Shown here: one piece after another, positions 34,141-46,629 of the stretch
How positions within the stretch are numbered: the stretch's first letter is position 1
How the letters are laid out: every line of letters begins with the position of its first letter
NCBI GenBank assembly: GCA_964017125.1
Contig: OZ024907.1
Span: forward strand, 22,700,496 to 22,764,495
Reading direction: 5' to 3'
Source of the DNA: Flabesymbios commensalis
Taxonomy: Eukaryota > Annelida > Polychaeta > Terebellida > Flabelligeridae
DNA length: 64,000 bases
Translations under genes and position numbers: made by a program
Notes under the pieces: generated by a model
What the model was told of the DNA's origin: nothing
Databases searched by the model: none
Seen by the model: only the letters and a program-made list of their open reading frames with translations

Positions 34141-34713
34141 GAGTATGAGTAAGAGTTTGAGTATGAGGCACCATCCTCTATGAATCAAGTGGATCAAATT
34201 TTGCACACGTATTCGCCTTCAGCCATAGGATGACCAATGGCCATTTAAATTTTAATGAGCCTGCTGGAAGCGCTTCGGTAAGCACTAGACGTTGGTTCAA
34301 TTGGATCAACAAACACGATACACGGAGACGTGATCATGGCCAGGTGGGCCACATGCCTCGAGAGGAGCGAAACTATTTTGAGCGATATGTTATCTGGTAA
34401 ACACTACACTTAGATATTATTTACACGCTACATCATCCGTCACAATGTATGTTTATACTTAGCTACCATACTATGTATTTAATCCAGTTTTAGGGTTTGT
34501 AACCCGGCAATCAGCTGTTGTGTAATAAAACCAGATACCTTTAAAAAGTTGTTAAACAGCTTGGTTTTAAGTCATTCTCACGTTCGGTGAAAGATAGCAG
34601 GTATAAGTTCATAATTTACCAAGTATATCATATTACATTGTAGTTTCATCCCGTATATATTGCCACTTATCACGATTATTGTCAGTTGAAATTGTACTTG
34701 CAGCTCATGTTTT
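34141..34713. other. Gap with possible transposase debris
   Basis: Apart from the doubtful helix-turn-helix-like frame at 34255-34400 and a GAGTATGAGTA-type simple repeat at 34138-34165, I see nothing. Confidence 0.4.
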
Positions 34714-34959
34714 TTAACCCTTTAACCGCCAAATTATTCAATCTGAATTTCCCCCCACTTGAAGTTGTGTCTCGCTGACGCGATCCACAACTTCAAGTGA
34801 GTGAAAATTATTCTGATTTGACAAAATGAAGGTCAACTGTTTTCAAATATTGCTGATTGATGTCATATTTTATCTTCACCATGGTTAAAAGATGGTACTT
34901 ATTGTGCTAATAAAAAATGAAAACCCGAATATATGCGACACCGGCGGTTAAAGGGTTAA
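34714..34959 (-). mobile_element. 246-bp MITE, TTAACCCTTTAACCGCC ends (family D)
   Basis: Ends TTAACCCTTTAACCGCC and GGCGGTTAAAGGGTTAA. A hairpin core, CACTTGAAGTTGTGTCTCG against GCGATCCACAACTTCAAGTG, lies near one end. An inverted copy of exactly the same length lies at 61889-62134. TTAA with CCCTTT ends suggests a piggyBac-type non-autonomous element. Confidence 0.85.
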
Positions 34960-35850
34960 GAAAGGAAATGGGAGCAGCATAATAGAAAACAGCCTCAGCG
35001 AAAACCATTAGCGCTGATATTCTTATCATATTGTATTACAACAATCTTTTATTGCTCTTTCTTAAACCCTTCATCACAGTTGAATAGAAATATATATCAT
35101 GCCAGTAATGTACGTTGTACATTTATTTTTACCTCATTATATTAACTTTGATCAATCAATCAATAAATCAATTATATGATTATAGGCCTATGCAGAGGAT
35201 TTAGACCAATTGGAGCGGGAAACAAATAAAATGGGTCACTTCACTGAGCAGTAGTGTAGTGTGTATATCCACGGTGGTATTATATTCATACTTAATGTTT
35301 TTATATTTATATTTTATATACTTACATTGTTATATATATATCTCCGGTTCCGTCTGTAGGCCTACAATTGTGCGCAGATGTGGCATATGCCTAAAAATGC
35401 GCGCAGATGTGGCATACAGTTCAATAATTCATTTATTCATTCATTTTTTTATTCCGACTTTCATTTTTTTTTGTAATTCTTTCTTTTATTCGTTCCTTCT
35501 TATCTTCCCTCTTTTTTCTTTCTCTCTTTCCTTCCCCTCTTCTTTTGTTATTTCCTGATTTCCTAGCTTCTTTTATTCTTTCCTTATTTTCCCAGGAGTA
35601 GCCTAACAATCATTTGATGAGTAACAAAATAAAACTAAATACTAATAAATATGAAAACCATGTAGTATAAAGCTAATAATATAAATATGCATGCCGTGAA
35701 TTCAAGAAGGTCTTTTTATCTATTTTATACTGCAAGTAGAAGTAGCAGACGCTGCGAGCAGACGACTTATTGATCTCTCACAAGGCCTCCTGGTGAGCAG
35801 ATGGCATACATTAGGGACATCTAGTGAGTATCTACAAAAAAACATTTTTA
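34960..35850. other. Gap, low-complexity A+T and pyrimidine tracts
   Basis: A T/C-rich stretch (35425-35580, TTTCTTTC-like) and otherwise A+T-rich DNA. The 99-codon open frame here is low-complexity and not a gene. Confidence 0.5.
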
Positions 35851-35905
35851 GCATAAGTGGTGCAATTGTCACCGTCTGTTGCGCCCGGGTTCGAACCCAG
35901 TTTTC
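35851..35905 (+). repeat. tRNA-like promoter remnant (SINE fragment)
   Basis: AGTGGTGCAATTGTCACCG resembles an A box and GGGTTCGAACCC, 30 bp on, is a perfect B box. The fold is incomplete for a tRNA gene, so a tRNA-derived SINE head is more likely. Confidence 0.45.
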
Positions 35906-36300
35906 AGTATCGAAACCCAGTTTGATCTGTATGTGTATAGAATTTGTAAAATATTTGTAATATAAACCCGAGTACCTTGGACTACCAAAAAAAACTGTAA
36001 TTTCCAAATAATACGATCCATTAACTGATTAAGTGACCATATCCAATTCTTCGTTTGCTTTGAATACATATTAGTTATGTTATGATGAAAATAATACATA
36101 CTTTCAGAGACATGAAGGCATCATGAAAGAAAACTTTGAAAATTTGTCAATTTAATGAAAACAGTGGTGTACATTAATTTGAATATTAGTATATCCCAGA
36201 AGTATACTGGAAATCAAACAATTCCCACGCCGCTAATAAACGATACGCCCATTTCTATTTCGGCACTCATAAGCGGCACAATATCAGTGCTCCAAGAAAA
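35906..36300. other. Gap, nothing recognised
   Basis: A+T-rich; short minus-strand open frames have no family features. Confidence 0.4.
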
Positions 36301-36645
36301 CATGAGACGTTCAACCAATGCTGGTTTAATGCTGAGCTATTGTCTGCGACGCTGGCCCAACATTACACCAGCATTGGGACTAGGTCTCCGTGTTAGCTGG
36401 ACCACGCCCGGGTCCTTGTTTCCATGCCTCTCCAGACTGACAAACAGGACACACCGGGATCACATCCATGTTATTATGTCATCAACAAACACTACCACTC
36501 TCAAGTCACACTGCCTCCATCCACAATTGACAACTCAACAAACACGATATGTTCACCTAACGTTGTTTTGAGTCGGCCCACGTCGAAGACGGTAGGCCAA
36601 CTTCAAAACAACGTTTGGTAAACGTCTTTTTTTGTTGGAAACGGA
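36300..36645. repeat. Two family-B foldback remnants
   Basis: GAGACGTTCAACCAATGCTGG at 36304 with GCTGGCCCAACATTACACCA forms one copy. A second runs from about 36540 to 36640 (CACCTAACGTTGTTTTGAGT against TTCAAAACAACGTTTGG). Short open frames across them are spurious. Confidence 0.6.
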
Positions 36646-38430
36646 CGAAACACCACCCTCTCACCAAACACCCAGGGTTTACCAATATTGTTCTAAAGCT
36701 GGGCCAACGTTAGCCGTGGACCAGGCGACTCGCTCCGCTTACCGATCAGCGATAGGCCAACGGGGGACTATACTATGGGCCTAAAATAACAAAATATTGT
36801 TTGAACGTCTCGTGCTTGTGGGTATATCCATATTCATCTGTTTTTTAACACTGTTCTTTTTTTACTATCTATTAGGTTCAATTTTAATGCAAAACACATT
36901 TGGCCAAACGTGCCATATTTTTACCTTTTTCGAGCGAAGCCTTTTACCACATTATTATGTGTATTGCTTCAATTTAAAGATAAAAATATTGTTCAAATTC
37001 AAATAGTTTAATATATTGCAATTGCTTGTTTATTTATAATAAAAATGCAATTTCTGTATTTTTGGTACGAATCATTTTTTTTCTTTTTTTTATCATTAAA
37101 TAGCTTATCTGACAAAGTGTCAGATGTATGACTCTTTAACCCTTAACGCGCTAAAGAAAATTATTTACTCATATTTGTTAAATAGGAGAGCAAACATTTG
37201 TAAATCCTGATGTTTAAACACACACTTCGTTCTCAATAACTGAGATTTGAACAGCTAATTAAAAGGATTAAAAACGACTCTATCCGTGCATAGCGATTTT
37301 AGGGCTAATATCAAAATGACAAAATCATACCTTCAAATTTCTGCCACAGCGTTTTTTAACATATTGTATATTAAACAGTGTTAAATGTAGAATGGCACCA
37401 TGTGGTAGGCCCAGGTAATGACATCTGACATGAATGCAAATACCATGTTTTTGTTAATCACCAAGTAAACTAATGTGTCTATATTTCTCATTAACATGAT
37501 CAATTGTTATGATTGTCTAAGGATTTGTTAGATCGCGCATAAGATATATTCTATCCATAATTATCGATGTGATACTAACTATTGGTCGTAATTAAAAACA
37601 TGCTAAATAATAAGCTGTAGTTTATAAAAAGTAACTGAAATTGAATATAAAATAACTATGCACTACAATTTTTAGACGAGTCTTACGGATTTGACGGTTC
37701 TTCTATATCTGATAATATCTTAGTGTTATTGGTGAAAATTTAAAAGTAGTACTCTGTAGAATTTTATATATGCAAACATTTGCACTGTATTTGCTAATTT
37801 TGCTCATATATAAAATGTTGAATATTTGTTTCTGGATATGAGTGGCATGAATATATTATTACTTTTATTTTCTCGATAACTATGAAAAAATGGGGATTTC
37901 AGACTTTATTGTGTGCATGTTTTCCTCACACGCTTTCAAAAAATGGTTCGATGATGTATGTACGCTATTTAGTATACATTGACCGAACTCTGTGTCATGA
38001 TGACGATGTATTCAATGATATGAAACGATGTTGTGTACTTATATCGTATTTAAAGCTTACATTTCACACTCCAATAAGAATGCCTTGGACAAAATGAAAA
38101 AATGTATCAACCATTATATTGTCAAAACCAACAAAAACACAATATGAAATAAACACAACATACAAAATATAAATAATTAATGCAAAATTCATTTTTTTTT
38201 TCTAATGTAAATTGCGCATTATAGATAATGGGTGCATGTTTTATTGAGATTGTGTTTATCTGCTCATAAGGGCTGACGTGTATCTGATTTGGGGGTTTTA
38301 CGTATTACTTCTAGTGTGAACGAATCAAAATGTGAAGATACGAGCTTATTGACACTCTCACTGTCAATATAACCTACGTTCTTGGTAGATAGTTTATTGT
38401 CGGCAGATCAGATACAACAAGGCGATGTGC
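36646..38430. other. Gap, A+T-rich
   Basis: A TTTAACCCTTAACGCGC start at 37135 hints at the left end of a TTAA-type MITE, but no right end was found. No exon recognised; a 71-codon open frame at 37882 has no family features. Confidence 0.4.
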
Positions 38431-38522
38431 CCACAAGCACGAGACGTTGGTCCAATGCTGCTTTAATGTTGGGCCAACATCGCAGTCGGTGGCCCAGCAT
38501 TACCCCGACATTGGTCATTGAG
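38431..38522. repeat. Family-B foldback element
   Basis: CAAGCACGAGACGTTGGTCC and GGCCAACATCG against GGTGGCCCAGCATTACCCCG, with ACATTGGTC at the right. Arms imperfect. Confidence 0.65.
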
Positions 38523-39078
38523 CATGGCTTGCTACGGGTCATCATCTGACACTGTCATAAGCTGCTATGTGGGCGTCTTTCATTTACTACTGTGTGCGGC
38601 TGCATGATGTAATATTGTCTAATGGTTAATTGAGAAATGACATGCGACAATTAACTAGATTTGACTCGCTAACTCCTTGACTCCCAAGGGATGTGTTACA
38701 TAAATGTAGCCCGCAAGAAGGACTGCAATTAGTGATACAACATCCAGTGACGAATATCTATAATCACACCGCATGATATTATTGTGCAACGAATTTTAAA
38801 TTTTTGAACCTGCAACCATTTCAAATGTCACAATAATGGGGGAATTCACAAGATTGAAAGTGAATTTTGACAATAAGTTAGCTATTTGGAGATTAACATG
38901 ATTTCTGTCAAATGGGTGACAACATTTCCACGCTGGCATTATAATCTAAAACATTAGTGTAATAATGTAAACGGTCTTCAAATATTTAGTGTGAATATAA
39001 TTCTTTATAATCATAAAATATACACACAATAATCCATTTTAATTAAAAAAAATAAGTATGTCGTGTCTGAGAGAAAAA
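38523..39078. other. Gap, nothing recognised
   Basis: A+T-rich sequence with no supported feature. Confidence 0.4.
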
Positions 39079-39187
39079 CCCAGCAAGCACGAGACGTTGA
39101 CCAATGTTGCTTTGATGTTGGTCCAGCGTCTTCGACGTCGGCCCAACATTGAAACAACATTTGGTCAACGGCTCTTGATTGCTGGGG
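39079..39187. repeat. Family-B foldback element, 109 bp, well preserved
   Basis: CCCAGCAAGCACGAGACGTT at the left and AACGGCTCTTGATTGCTGGG at the right are imperfect inverted ends; the centre GTCTTCGAC is the hairpin tip. Same length as the copy at 59225-59333. Confidence 0.8.
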
Positions 39188-39924
39188 AAAGTCTCTGCTG
39201 GTATGAGGAAGATCAGATAATGAGCTGACAGCTGAATGTACAGCCCGCTTCTTCACCCTGGATAAATAACCCTTTGATCACAAACACGAACAATTATTGT
39301 CGTTCAGCGGTTTCAGTGTTAAAATAGCAGAAAAGTGATAAAGTATATATTATACTCCTGAAGGTGCAGTCTGTCACATGAAGGACCTAGCTGATAATCT
39401 CGGTTATTTGGTTGTGATTAAAATAAAGGTAGAATACCACTATACTCGACCCCAAAATGTAATAAAAATAAGTTTATGAAATGAAAACATCATACTTTAA
39501 AAAATGATCAAAATTACGCATATAATTTCATATACTTCGAATATGTACTCCATCAATATTTAATACTTAAGAAACATTATTCCTGTGTGTCAGGATATTT
39601 TGGCTCTTAACCACCTGTGAAAATACCATAATCGCTCTGTATGAATGTCGGTGCTCACAATTGTTCAGGCATCCACTTTGTTATCGGCATTGCCTTTGAT
39701 GAATGTGGAATTATGAATCATCAATATTTTAGCAATATCGTGTTCGACTTCGGACACCGCTGTCACACATGTTGATGTCCATTGTACGTCAATCAAATGA
39801 AAATAATGAAAGGGGCGAAATTACCTACATTTTTATTCCAAAAATAAAAAAAATTATACAAACTGTATTTCTAATCAGTTATCGACAGATGGAGGCCTAC
39901 AATAACCGACCGGCGGCCATCAAC
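39188..39924. other. Gap, nothing recognised
   Basis: A+T-rich sequence; no supported feature. Confidence 0.4.
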
Positions 39925-40586
39925 CTCACTCACTCACTCACTCACTCACTCACTCACTCACTCACTCACTCACTCACTCACTCACTCACTCACTCACTCA
40001 CTCACTCACTCACTCACTCACTCACTCACTCACTCACTCACTCACTCACTCACTCACTCACTCACTCACTCACTCACTCACTCACTCACTCACTCACTCA
40101 CTCACTCACTCACTCACTCACTCACTCACTCACTCACTCACTCACTCACTCACTCACTCACTCGCTCGCTCGCTCGCTCGCTCGCTCGCTCACTCACTCA
40201 CTCACTCACTCACTCACTCACTCACTCACTCACTCACTCACTCACTCACTCACTCACTCACTCACTCACTCACTCACTCACTCACTCACTCACTCACTCA
40301 CTCACTCACTCACTCACTCACTCACTCACTCACTCACTCACTCACTCACTCACTCACTCACTCACTCACTCACTCACTCACTCACTCACTCACTCACTCA
40401 CTCACTCACTCACTCACTCACTCACTCACTCACTCACTCACTCACTCACTCGCTCGCTCGCTCGCTCGCTCGCTCGCTCGCTCGCTCGCTCACTCACTCA
40501 CTCACTCACTCACTCACTCACTCACTCACTCACTCACTCACTCACTCACTCACTCACTCACTCACTCACTCACTCACTCACTCACT
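39925..40586. repeat. (CTCA)n microsatellite, 662 bp, with two CTCG blocks
   Basis: Uninterrupted tetranucleotide repeat, about 165 units. CTCG replaces CTCA at 40161-40190 and 40449-40490. The 305-codon open frame across it (repeating THSL) is a product of the 4-bp period and is not a gene. Confidence 0.98.
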
Positions 40587-42258
40587 ATGTATACATGTAA
40601 TCTCATTGATTGTGACTCTATTGTACAGTATAAAAATATCTTATTACACATTTTTGTGTATAAGTGATTGCAGCACAGACCAATAAATAATAACAACAAT
40701 ACCAGTAACAAGTACGTGACGAGAATCAGAAATGACGAGATGAATAAAAACCAGAACAATAAAATGGCCGTATTCACAAGTTGTCAGAATAGTTGTCTGT
40801 TGGATCTCATTTTTCACAGTGCATTCTGATCTACATTCTGTCGTATCACCAGTCCTGTGTCATGACTGTTGTACCACCATAGTGTTTTTATTTATTTTTT
40901 TGGTTCCCTTGTTCTCATTGGCACGCGTTCATCTGATCAAAAGTTCAAAATTCCTGTATGGATTCGTCACTCTCTTTTTGAAGTTCCACCAAGCATGCGA
41001 ACAAGTGATTTTCACAGTTAGCGCGAAACTATTACGTGACAAACAAATGTTCAGTGATCAATAAATCTCCTAAAAACAAGGATCTGGAACAATCGAATAA
41101 CGATCGTTATATTGCCAAAAACAGTCATATCTACGTAGCTTCGCAAAAATAATATCAAACAAAGGATTTGTTCATTATTTTGGAAATACTTTTCCACGAT
41201 CACAATGTCTACGCACCACACGAAGCATAGGCCTATATCGGCTTATAATGCAGCCATCTGTGTCCAGCGGTTTGTGGTGTAACTTGAGACCATACAATAT
41301 ATTTCTGCCCTGGGAGAAAGTAGATTTGAATATTTTTATAAACCCACTCGACTTGGCAAATCTTCCACGTGGTCGGTCGGTTTGTTAGCGTCCATATTAT
41401 TATTATCAGCTTATGTGAACCATGTGTGTGTGAACGTAGTTGGGCCTAATACTGAGTGGGTCTGGAAAATAATCATAGCATTTCTCCAATTTAAGTTGTA
41501 AAATAACATTAAAAAATTATTTTAGGCCTACGGGGCAAATTAGTTAGAAGATTAAATTATCGCAGTAAAGTATGTTTTCTTTCGGAAGTACATGTATTCT
41601 GTGTTTCTGGTAGTATTTATAGTATAGCTGAAGGCCAAGATAAAAAGAGGCTGTATATATTATAGGTGAAAACGTCCATCTGCTAATAAACATGTCTGCT
41701 CTTTTTATTTAGAAACTTTTTCAAAATGCAAGTTTCTCTTCAGTTTGTCATAATTTTCTTAAATCATAAATTATCTTCTTTGTGAAGAAGACTAAAATGT
41801 CTGCTGTTGGATATTTCTATTATAATTTTGAGTTGATATCAGAATTGAGAAATGCTCATTTATTTATTAAGTGCAATGTAAAAGGTAGTTTTTTCCCGTC
41901 GTGATGCTTATATTTTAGGCCTGTTGGGAATAAGTCGGCACAGCTGAATCTCATTTAGGAATATACACCTTCCAAGAAAATGTCAATCCCGCAGCACCGT
42001 GAGTGATCCACTCTGACTTAGGATCAGCCATCCGTAAGAGACGGATCCGGCCTTGTAGCCCCCCCCCCCCGCCTGTAGCCCGGTACGCCGCGGCTCCAGA
42101 GCTTGGGGGGATTTGATAAGGCTCTTCTTTATTCCGCACAGGGAGCATTGATTGCGTCGTAGACGTGGCCTTTGGCCCTCACGTCACACGTGTGATCCAA
42201 TGTGCAAATATTGAGTCCGAAACAGGCGGATCCTGACACGGGATCACAAAGGGATCCC
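40587..42258. other. Gap, nothing recognised
   Basis: Mostly A+T-rich. A G+C-rich patch with a run of C lies at 42050-42075. No exon or element can be supported. Confidence 0.4.
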
Positions 42259-42400
42259 TGTAATCACCACGTATTCTCCCAACCCCTCCTACATTAACTG
42301 CATCTGTAATCACCACGTATTCTCCCAACCCCTCCTACATTAACTGCATCTGTAATCACCACGTATTTTCTCAACCCCCTCCCATTGACTGGATTCCCAT
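42259..42400. repeat. 46-bp tandem repeat, about three units
   Basis: TGTAATCACCACGTATTCTC followed by CCAACCCCTCC starts at 42259, 42305 and 42351; the third unit is diverged. Confidence 0.85.
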
Positions 42401-43046
42401 CGTTCTGTGACTGAACCAACAATATTAAACCAACTGTTATACCAATCTATATAATGGTAGGCCTATAGTGACGATCTATTATCATTAATATGTATGTATA
42501 CTAACCAGAAATCAAATAAATACTAAAATTAATTAAATCTGTATCAACTGCACACTCTTACAGTGTACACTTTTTGTTTCAAGTGTTTACGCACGTCAAC
42601 TATCATTCATTCATATACTTATTTTTAGTTGAACCTCAAAGAAGGTGGGTCTTCGTGATTTTCTGAATAAACATTTTGGGCGCCCATGCATGCGCATCAT
42701 GGTCAACGTCACCAGGAGTGGGGTCGGCCGCAAAGTATGGCTTAGTGAAGCAAAACGACACAGCTACTTTAACGTACAGGCTCAAGATTTGAGCAAAAAC
42801 AAAAAATATTTTCCTAAAGTAGACACAGCAAGAAGTTCTATTGGTGTATCAATATTTTCAATGGTATTATATTTATCGGTGATAATATACCGGATAGCGT
42901 AAAGATTATGTCTTCGCGCTTAAAGGACCTAACCATTGAGCTGTCATAGCCCTGACATATTTAGACAGTTACAATTAACAGTATGTTACATGCATGTTTC
43001 AGAATATTTTTTTTTACGAAATGGTTACAGAGTTATAATTGCAGTC
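42401..43046. other. Gap with an unexplained 85-codon open frame
   Basis: The frame 42645-42902 starts with ATG and contains basic stretches (VTRSGVGRKVW) and a hydrophobic end (SMVLYLSVIIY). I recognise no family, and splice sites are not convincing. Not called as a gene. Confidence 0.3.
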
Positions 43047-43366
43047 GGGCGGGGGCCCTAGGGTAGAGGCTAGCATCGCTGCTTTTCACGCTAGAGTTAT
43101 GGATTCGTTTCCCGGTATCGGCGGCTTGAAAGAAACAAAATGTTTCTTCCCCATCCACTCGTAAAACTCAGTATTGCGGGGAGCCTCCGTGACCGAGAGG
43201 TAGCGTGCTCGGCCTCAGACCTCCAGGGTTTGAATTTTGATTCCAGTGCCTGGAGGGCAGTGTCATCTCACTCATCTCACTATCCTTAGGATGTTCTCCT
43301 GGCCCAATTTAGCCTGTACGTACACAAAAGTGGCCTAAAGCCCGATGCATTTTATTTCATTTTTAT
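43047..43366 (+). mobile_element. Dimeric tRNA-derived SINE
   Basis: Two tRNA-like heads in tandem. Head 1 (43047-43115) has CCTAGGGTAGAGGCTAGC as A-box region and TGGATTCGTTTCCCGG as a B-box relative. Head 2 (43176-43246) has TCCGTGACCGAGAGGTAGCG (A box TGACCGAGAGGT) and GGGTTTGAATTTTGATTCC. A shared body follows (GTTCTCCTGGCCCAATTTAGCCT, given here in two parts as TTCTCCTGGCCC and AATTTAGCCT), then GTGGCCTAAAGCCCGATGCA and a (TTTCAT)-like tail. The copy at 60475-60715 has the same two-headed order. Confidence 0.75.
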
Positions 43367-43639
43367 AATTACAGTCAGTGACCGGATGCCGTCATTCCGT
43401 AAACGAGGCTTTCCATAGTTACATTATAATGAATCACGTACGATTAGCCATTGCCTTTGTTTCGATATGAACATCATAATTTACACTATTTATGTATCCA
43501 AATAACAGTCGCATAAATTCATTGTCATGATAATTTTTAAATTTTTTAACTATTTAATAATTCACTTATTTCTTTCCGAACGTACATTCTTGAAAAATAG
43601 ATGATTGAACCGGATGGATTGTTTTGTCTCTCGCCTTAC

Positions 43640-43800
43640 CCTGCAAACAGCTGCACCTTAGTTAAAAACCAGCACCTCTATTCTAAGCAACAAAAGTCGT
43701 CAAAACAACAATGAGGCAATGTGAGGCCGACGCTTCAGCCGTCGGACTCGCATTGCCTCATAGTTGGTTATTCTACGTGTTTGCTGTGCGGTGGCTTGTT
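43640..43800. repeat. Diverged family-B foldback element
   Basis: AATGAGGCAATGTGAGGCCG and GGACTCGCATTGCCTCATAG form the arms around GACGCTTCAGCCGTC, and CGTGTTTGCTG closes the right side. Confidence 0.6.
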
Positions 43801-43807
43801 ATCACTG

Positions 43808-44047
43808 TAAACCCTTAAAGCTCTGATATATTTTTGTATAAACTATGGAAACCAAAGATTTATTTAAATCATTATCAATGTCTTAGTTATCTCTTTCCGC
43901 TGCATTTGAAAACCTATGTTACGGGTCTGCGGCCATTATAAATATTCCAATTCTTTCATTGCGGGGACCGTCATTATACGTCAGAATCTGACGTCTACAG
44001 ACGTCAGATTTTGACGTATAAAGACGGTCCCCGCGCTGAAAGGGTTG
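43808..44047 (+). mobile_element. Family-C MITE, 240 bp
   Basis: Starts TAAACCCTTAAAGCTCTGA and ends CGCGCTGAAAGGGTTGA. The right part is a strong hairpin: GGGGACCGTC...GACGTCAGA against TCTGACG...GACGGTCCCCGC. The body matches 6981-7199 and 62761-62975. Confidence 0.85.
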
Positions 44048-45093
44048 AGTGCTGCCAGTACTACTGCTTTCAGGTCAGGTTTTCAGGGCTGATTCCCTTG
44101 GCCGTTATCCTGTGAGTTATTATCTCATCAGACCCGGCCGTTATTGTCAGGTGGCCGTAATAGGCAGCCACGTTATTACAGTGAGGGGCTCAGGCTGTAC
44201 TGGGCTTTTACCGTACAAAAATAAACAGCAGTAACTGCTCACTTAAGAAGTAAGCAGCTACTGTAGCTGTAAATGCTGTGCTGATTTTTGCAATGCGCGA
44301 ATTTCTGTTTAAGTAACTTTTTTGAATTAATATTGTCTTTAATTAATTTTATTACACAGCCTGTGACTGGATGTTCTAACCCTTCAACTACCTGAGAAGT
44401 CTGTTATATTTAGATTCAAAGGATAGATGGTCCTTTCGAGATTAAAGCGTTGTATTTGGCGATTAACAGTGTGTCATATACATCTACACATATTCATACC
44501 AAGACCACAGATGTCATGCATCCGACATCTCTTCTCACCAACATGGTTAAATAAATAGATTTACCCGTTAAAATTGAAAAATTAAATTATTTATTCAAAA
44601 TAATGCGTCAGAGTCGGCAATAGCTCAAGAGTATTAATTAGTCTATTCAATGAATTAAGATCGGCCACATTTAGAAAAATGTACCATCATTCCAAATGCA
44701 AATAAATCCTCTGCTTGAGAAGAAGTGTATATATAGAAAGCTCTTATTGGACATCGTGGTTTTCAACACCATCCCACGGATCAGAAAAGTCAGTGATTGA
44801 TTAAGAAATGTGTATAGACCCTACCTACCTCTACACGAGATTCTCTCGCTGTCCACATTTGCACTGGATTTGAAGCGGAGAATCACACTTAGTACCTTCA
44901 AAGGTACTACAATTAAATCGTTGTCCTGCTGTACTCACATTTCATTTATATATTTTTTAAATGAATTTCCAACATGATGAAATATCCCTGAACTTGATCA
45001 GAGAGTTTGTGGTATAATATGCGCAGCTGATCAAATAATGCAATTTAGGACATATCATAGCAAACAAAAGGCGTTGAATTTCTTTTTGAACAT
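44048..45093. other. Gap, nothing recognised
   Basis: A TCTAACCCTTCAACTACC start near 44377 may be a decayed TTAA-type element. No gene is seen. Confidence 0.4.
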
Positions 45094-45154
45094 ATTTTTC
45101 GTCATTTGAAGCTGGAAATTGCGTTAGCAATTCCAGCTTCAAATGACGAAAAAT
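45094..45154. repeat. Short hairpin, 26-bp arms, 8-base loop
   Basis: ATTTTTCGTCATTTGAAGCT at 45094 pairs with AGCTTCAAATGACGAAAAAT ending 45154; one extra A in the left arm. The loop is GCGTTAGC. The 104-codon open frame starting inside it is not supported as a gene. Confidence 0.85.
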
Positions 45155-46522
45155 ACTAGCTTACAATTTAGCAGCGCAAGGTTTAACACTCGAAAAAAAT
45201 TCGGATGCACAGAGTGTGGATTGCCTCTCTGGGGGTCAGTGATATGGGGTGATGGATATGCAGGTTGTGGTGACTTGACCAGTGGTCAGCTTGGCCTTGG
45301 ATCAGGCGGGTGGTCATCTCCTCGCCTGTCTGGATCTACCTGGAATAGCTTAGAGGGAATTTATTCCAAACATTTGGCACCTTTGGCTAATACTTTTCGT
45401 TCAAATAACATAAAATGGCTACTAGCAGAAATGTTATGCATTTCTGCTACTAATTAATGTGGATTTGATTACATAACTAGGTAAATAATTGAATATTTTA
45501 AATTGATCTTGTAAATTACATATTTCTTTGAAATGCCATCTTCACATCGATTTAATATACATAATTTATTAAAGCTTTGTAACTGAATAGAACTGAAGAG
45601 GTATTCTAGTTCTATGGTAACTATAATAGTTGATAGTATTCGTACGCCAGCATACCATGCATATCAGATACATTATGTCTACATGTATTTGTTAAGAGCT
45701 ATACCCTGCCCTAAATCAGACATCTGACAAAATGTCCTATGGAAATGTGTAGTATAGTAGCCTACACACATAGATAGGGCGTACATTATTGTATCTACTC
45801 CAGAAAAAAAAACTGTACACAATTTACAGTATTGTGGGATATTTTTAATTCGCATACACTTTGATGGTGGCTTAACAAGATATTTTGTTTTAAGATTTTT
45901 AAATTGGCACACATTGTATTATATTTTCGCTGAGCTGAGCTGTCTTGAGGTTGGGTAAAATCAGTGGTGTCTTCTCAACAAGCACCAAACGTTATCCCAA
46001 TGCTGGTTCCACGTGATTGATTGAGGCTGATGAACCCGGTGCATATATTATGAAAGTTTCATTATTTTTCTTTCAGAGAGTAGCCGCTTATTTGATGATA
46101 AATGAGTAGATGGTCTGGTTGATTGTCCTAATAACTCGCACGCTCATTTCTACTCCTCCGTCACTAAATAATTTAAGTGTGAATTATGAGTAATGCGTCT
46201 CCCTGTCGCAGTGAGGGAGTGGATATAGCGGTGGGTGGAATGCTGGCATTACATGGATCATCGCTCGTCACAAATGGATGTGTCATACATTGGAAATTAG
46301 GAGTCGTCAACATGTCATTTTACAGAGATATTTATGATCTCTCCTGAGTGGTTAAAACCTTGACGCACTAAGTATAATTTAAATTTGTGCCCACTTAAAG
46401 TGGTTCATATTATTTAGGTACAATTTGAACCAAAATGTGGCCAATCTAGACTGTCTAATGTTGATTTTCCATCAAATTCCGTTGTTTGAATAAGCAAATA
46501 AAAAGATTGAAAACGACTATTG
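45155..46522. other. Gap, mostly unrecognised
   Basis: A fragment of family B (CAAGCACCAAACGTTATCCC) lies near 45980 and a decayed TTAA-type element piece near 46356-46410. No gene supported. Confidence 0.4.
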
Positions 46523-46617
46523 ACCCAATAAACGCAAAACATTTGCATAACATTTTTACAATGTTGGACCAACGTCGAAGGTGTAAATGCTATACAAATG
46601 TTTGTGTTTGCTGGGGA
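46523..46617. repeat. Family-B foldback element
   Basis: CCCAATAAACGCAAAACATT at the left and ACAAATGTTTGTGTTTGCTG at the right are inverted ends, with GGACCAACGTCGAAGG at the centre. Confidence 0.75.
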
Positions 46618-46629
46618 CGTGGTCAGCAC

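Noticed and set aside
39769-40686. 305-codon open frame rich in THSL repeats
   Set aside because: It is the translation of a pure tetranucleotide microsatellite, open in frame because the repeat has no stop.
42645-42902. 85-codon + strand open frame with basic and hydrophobic parts
   Set aside because: No recognised family, no convincing splice sites or neighbours; length is within chance in A+T-rich DNA.
45143-45457. 104-codon + strand open frame with CTECGLPLWG
   Set aside because: Starts inside a hairpin repeat; two cysteines look finger-like but no family pattern follows.
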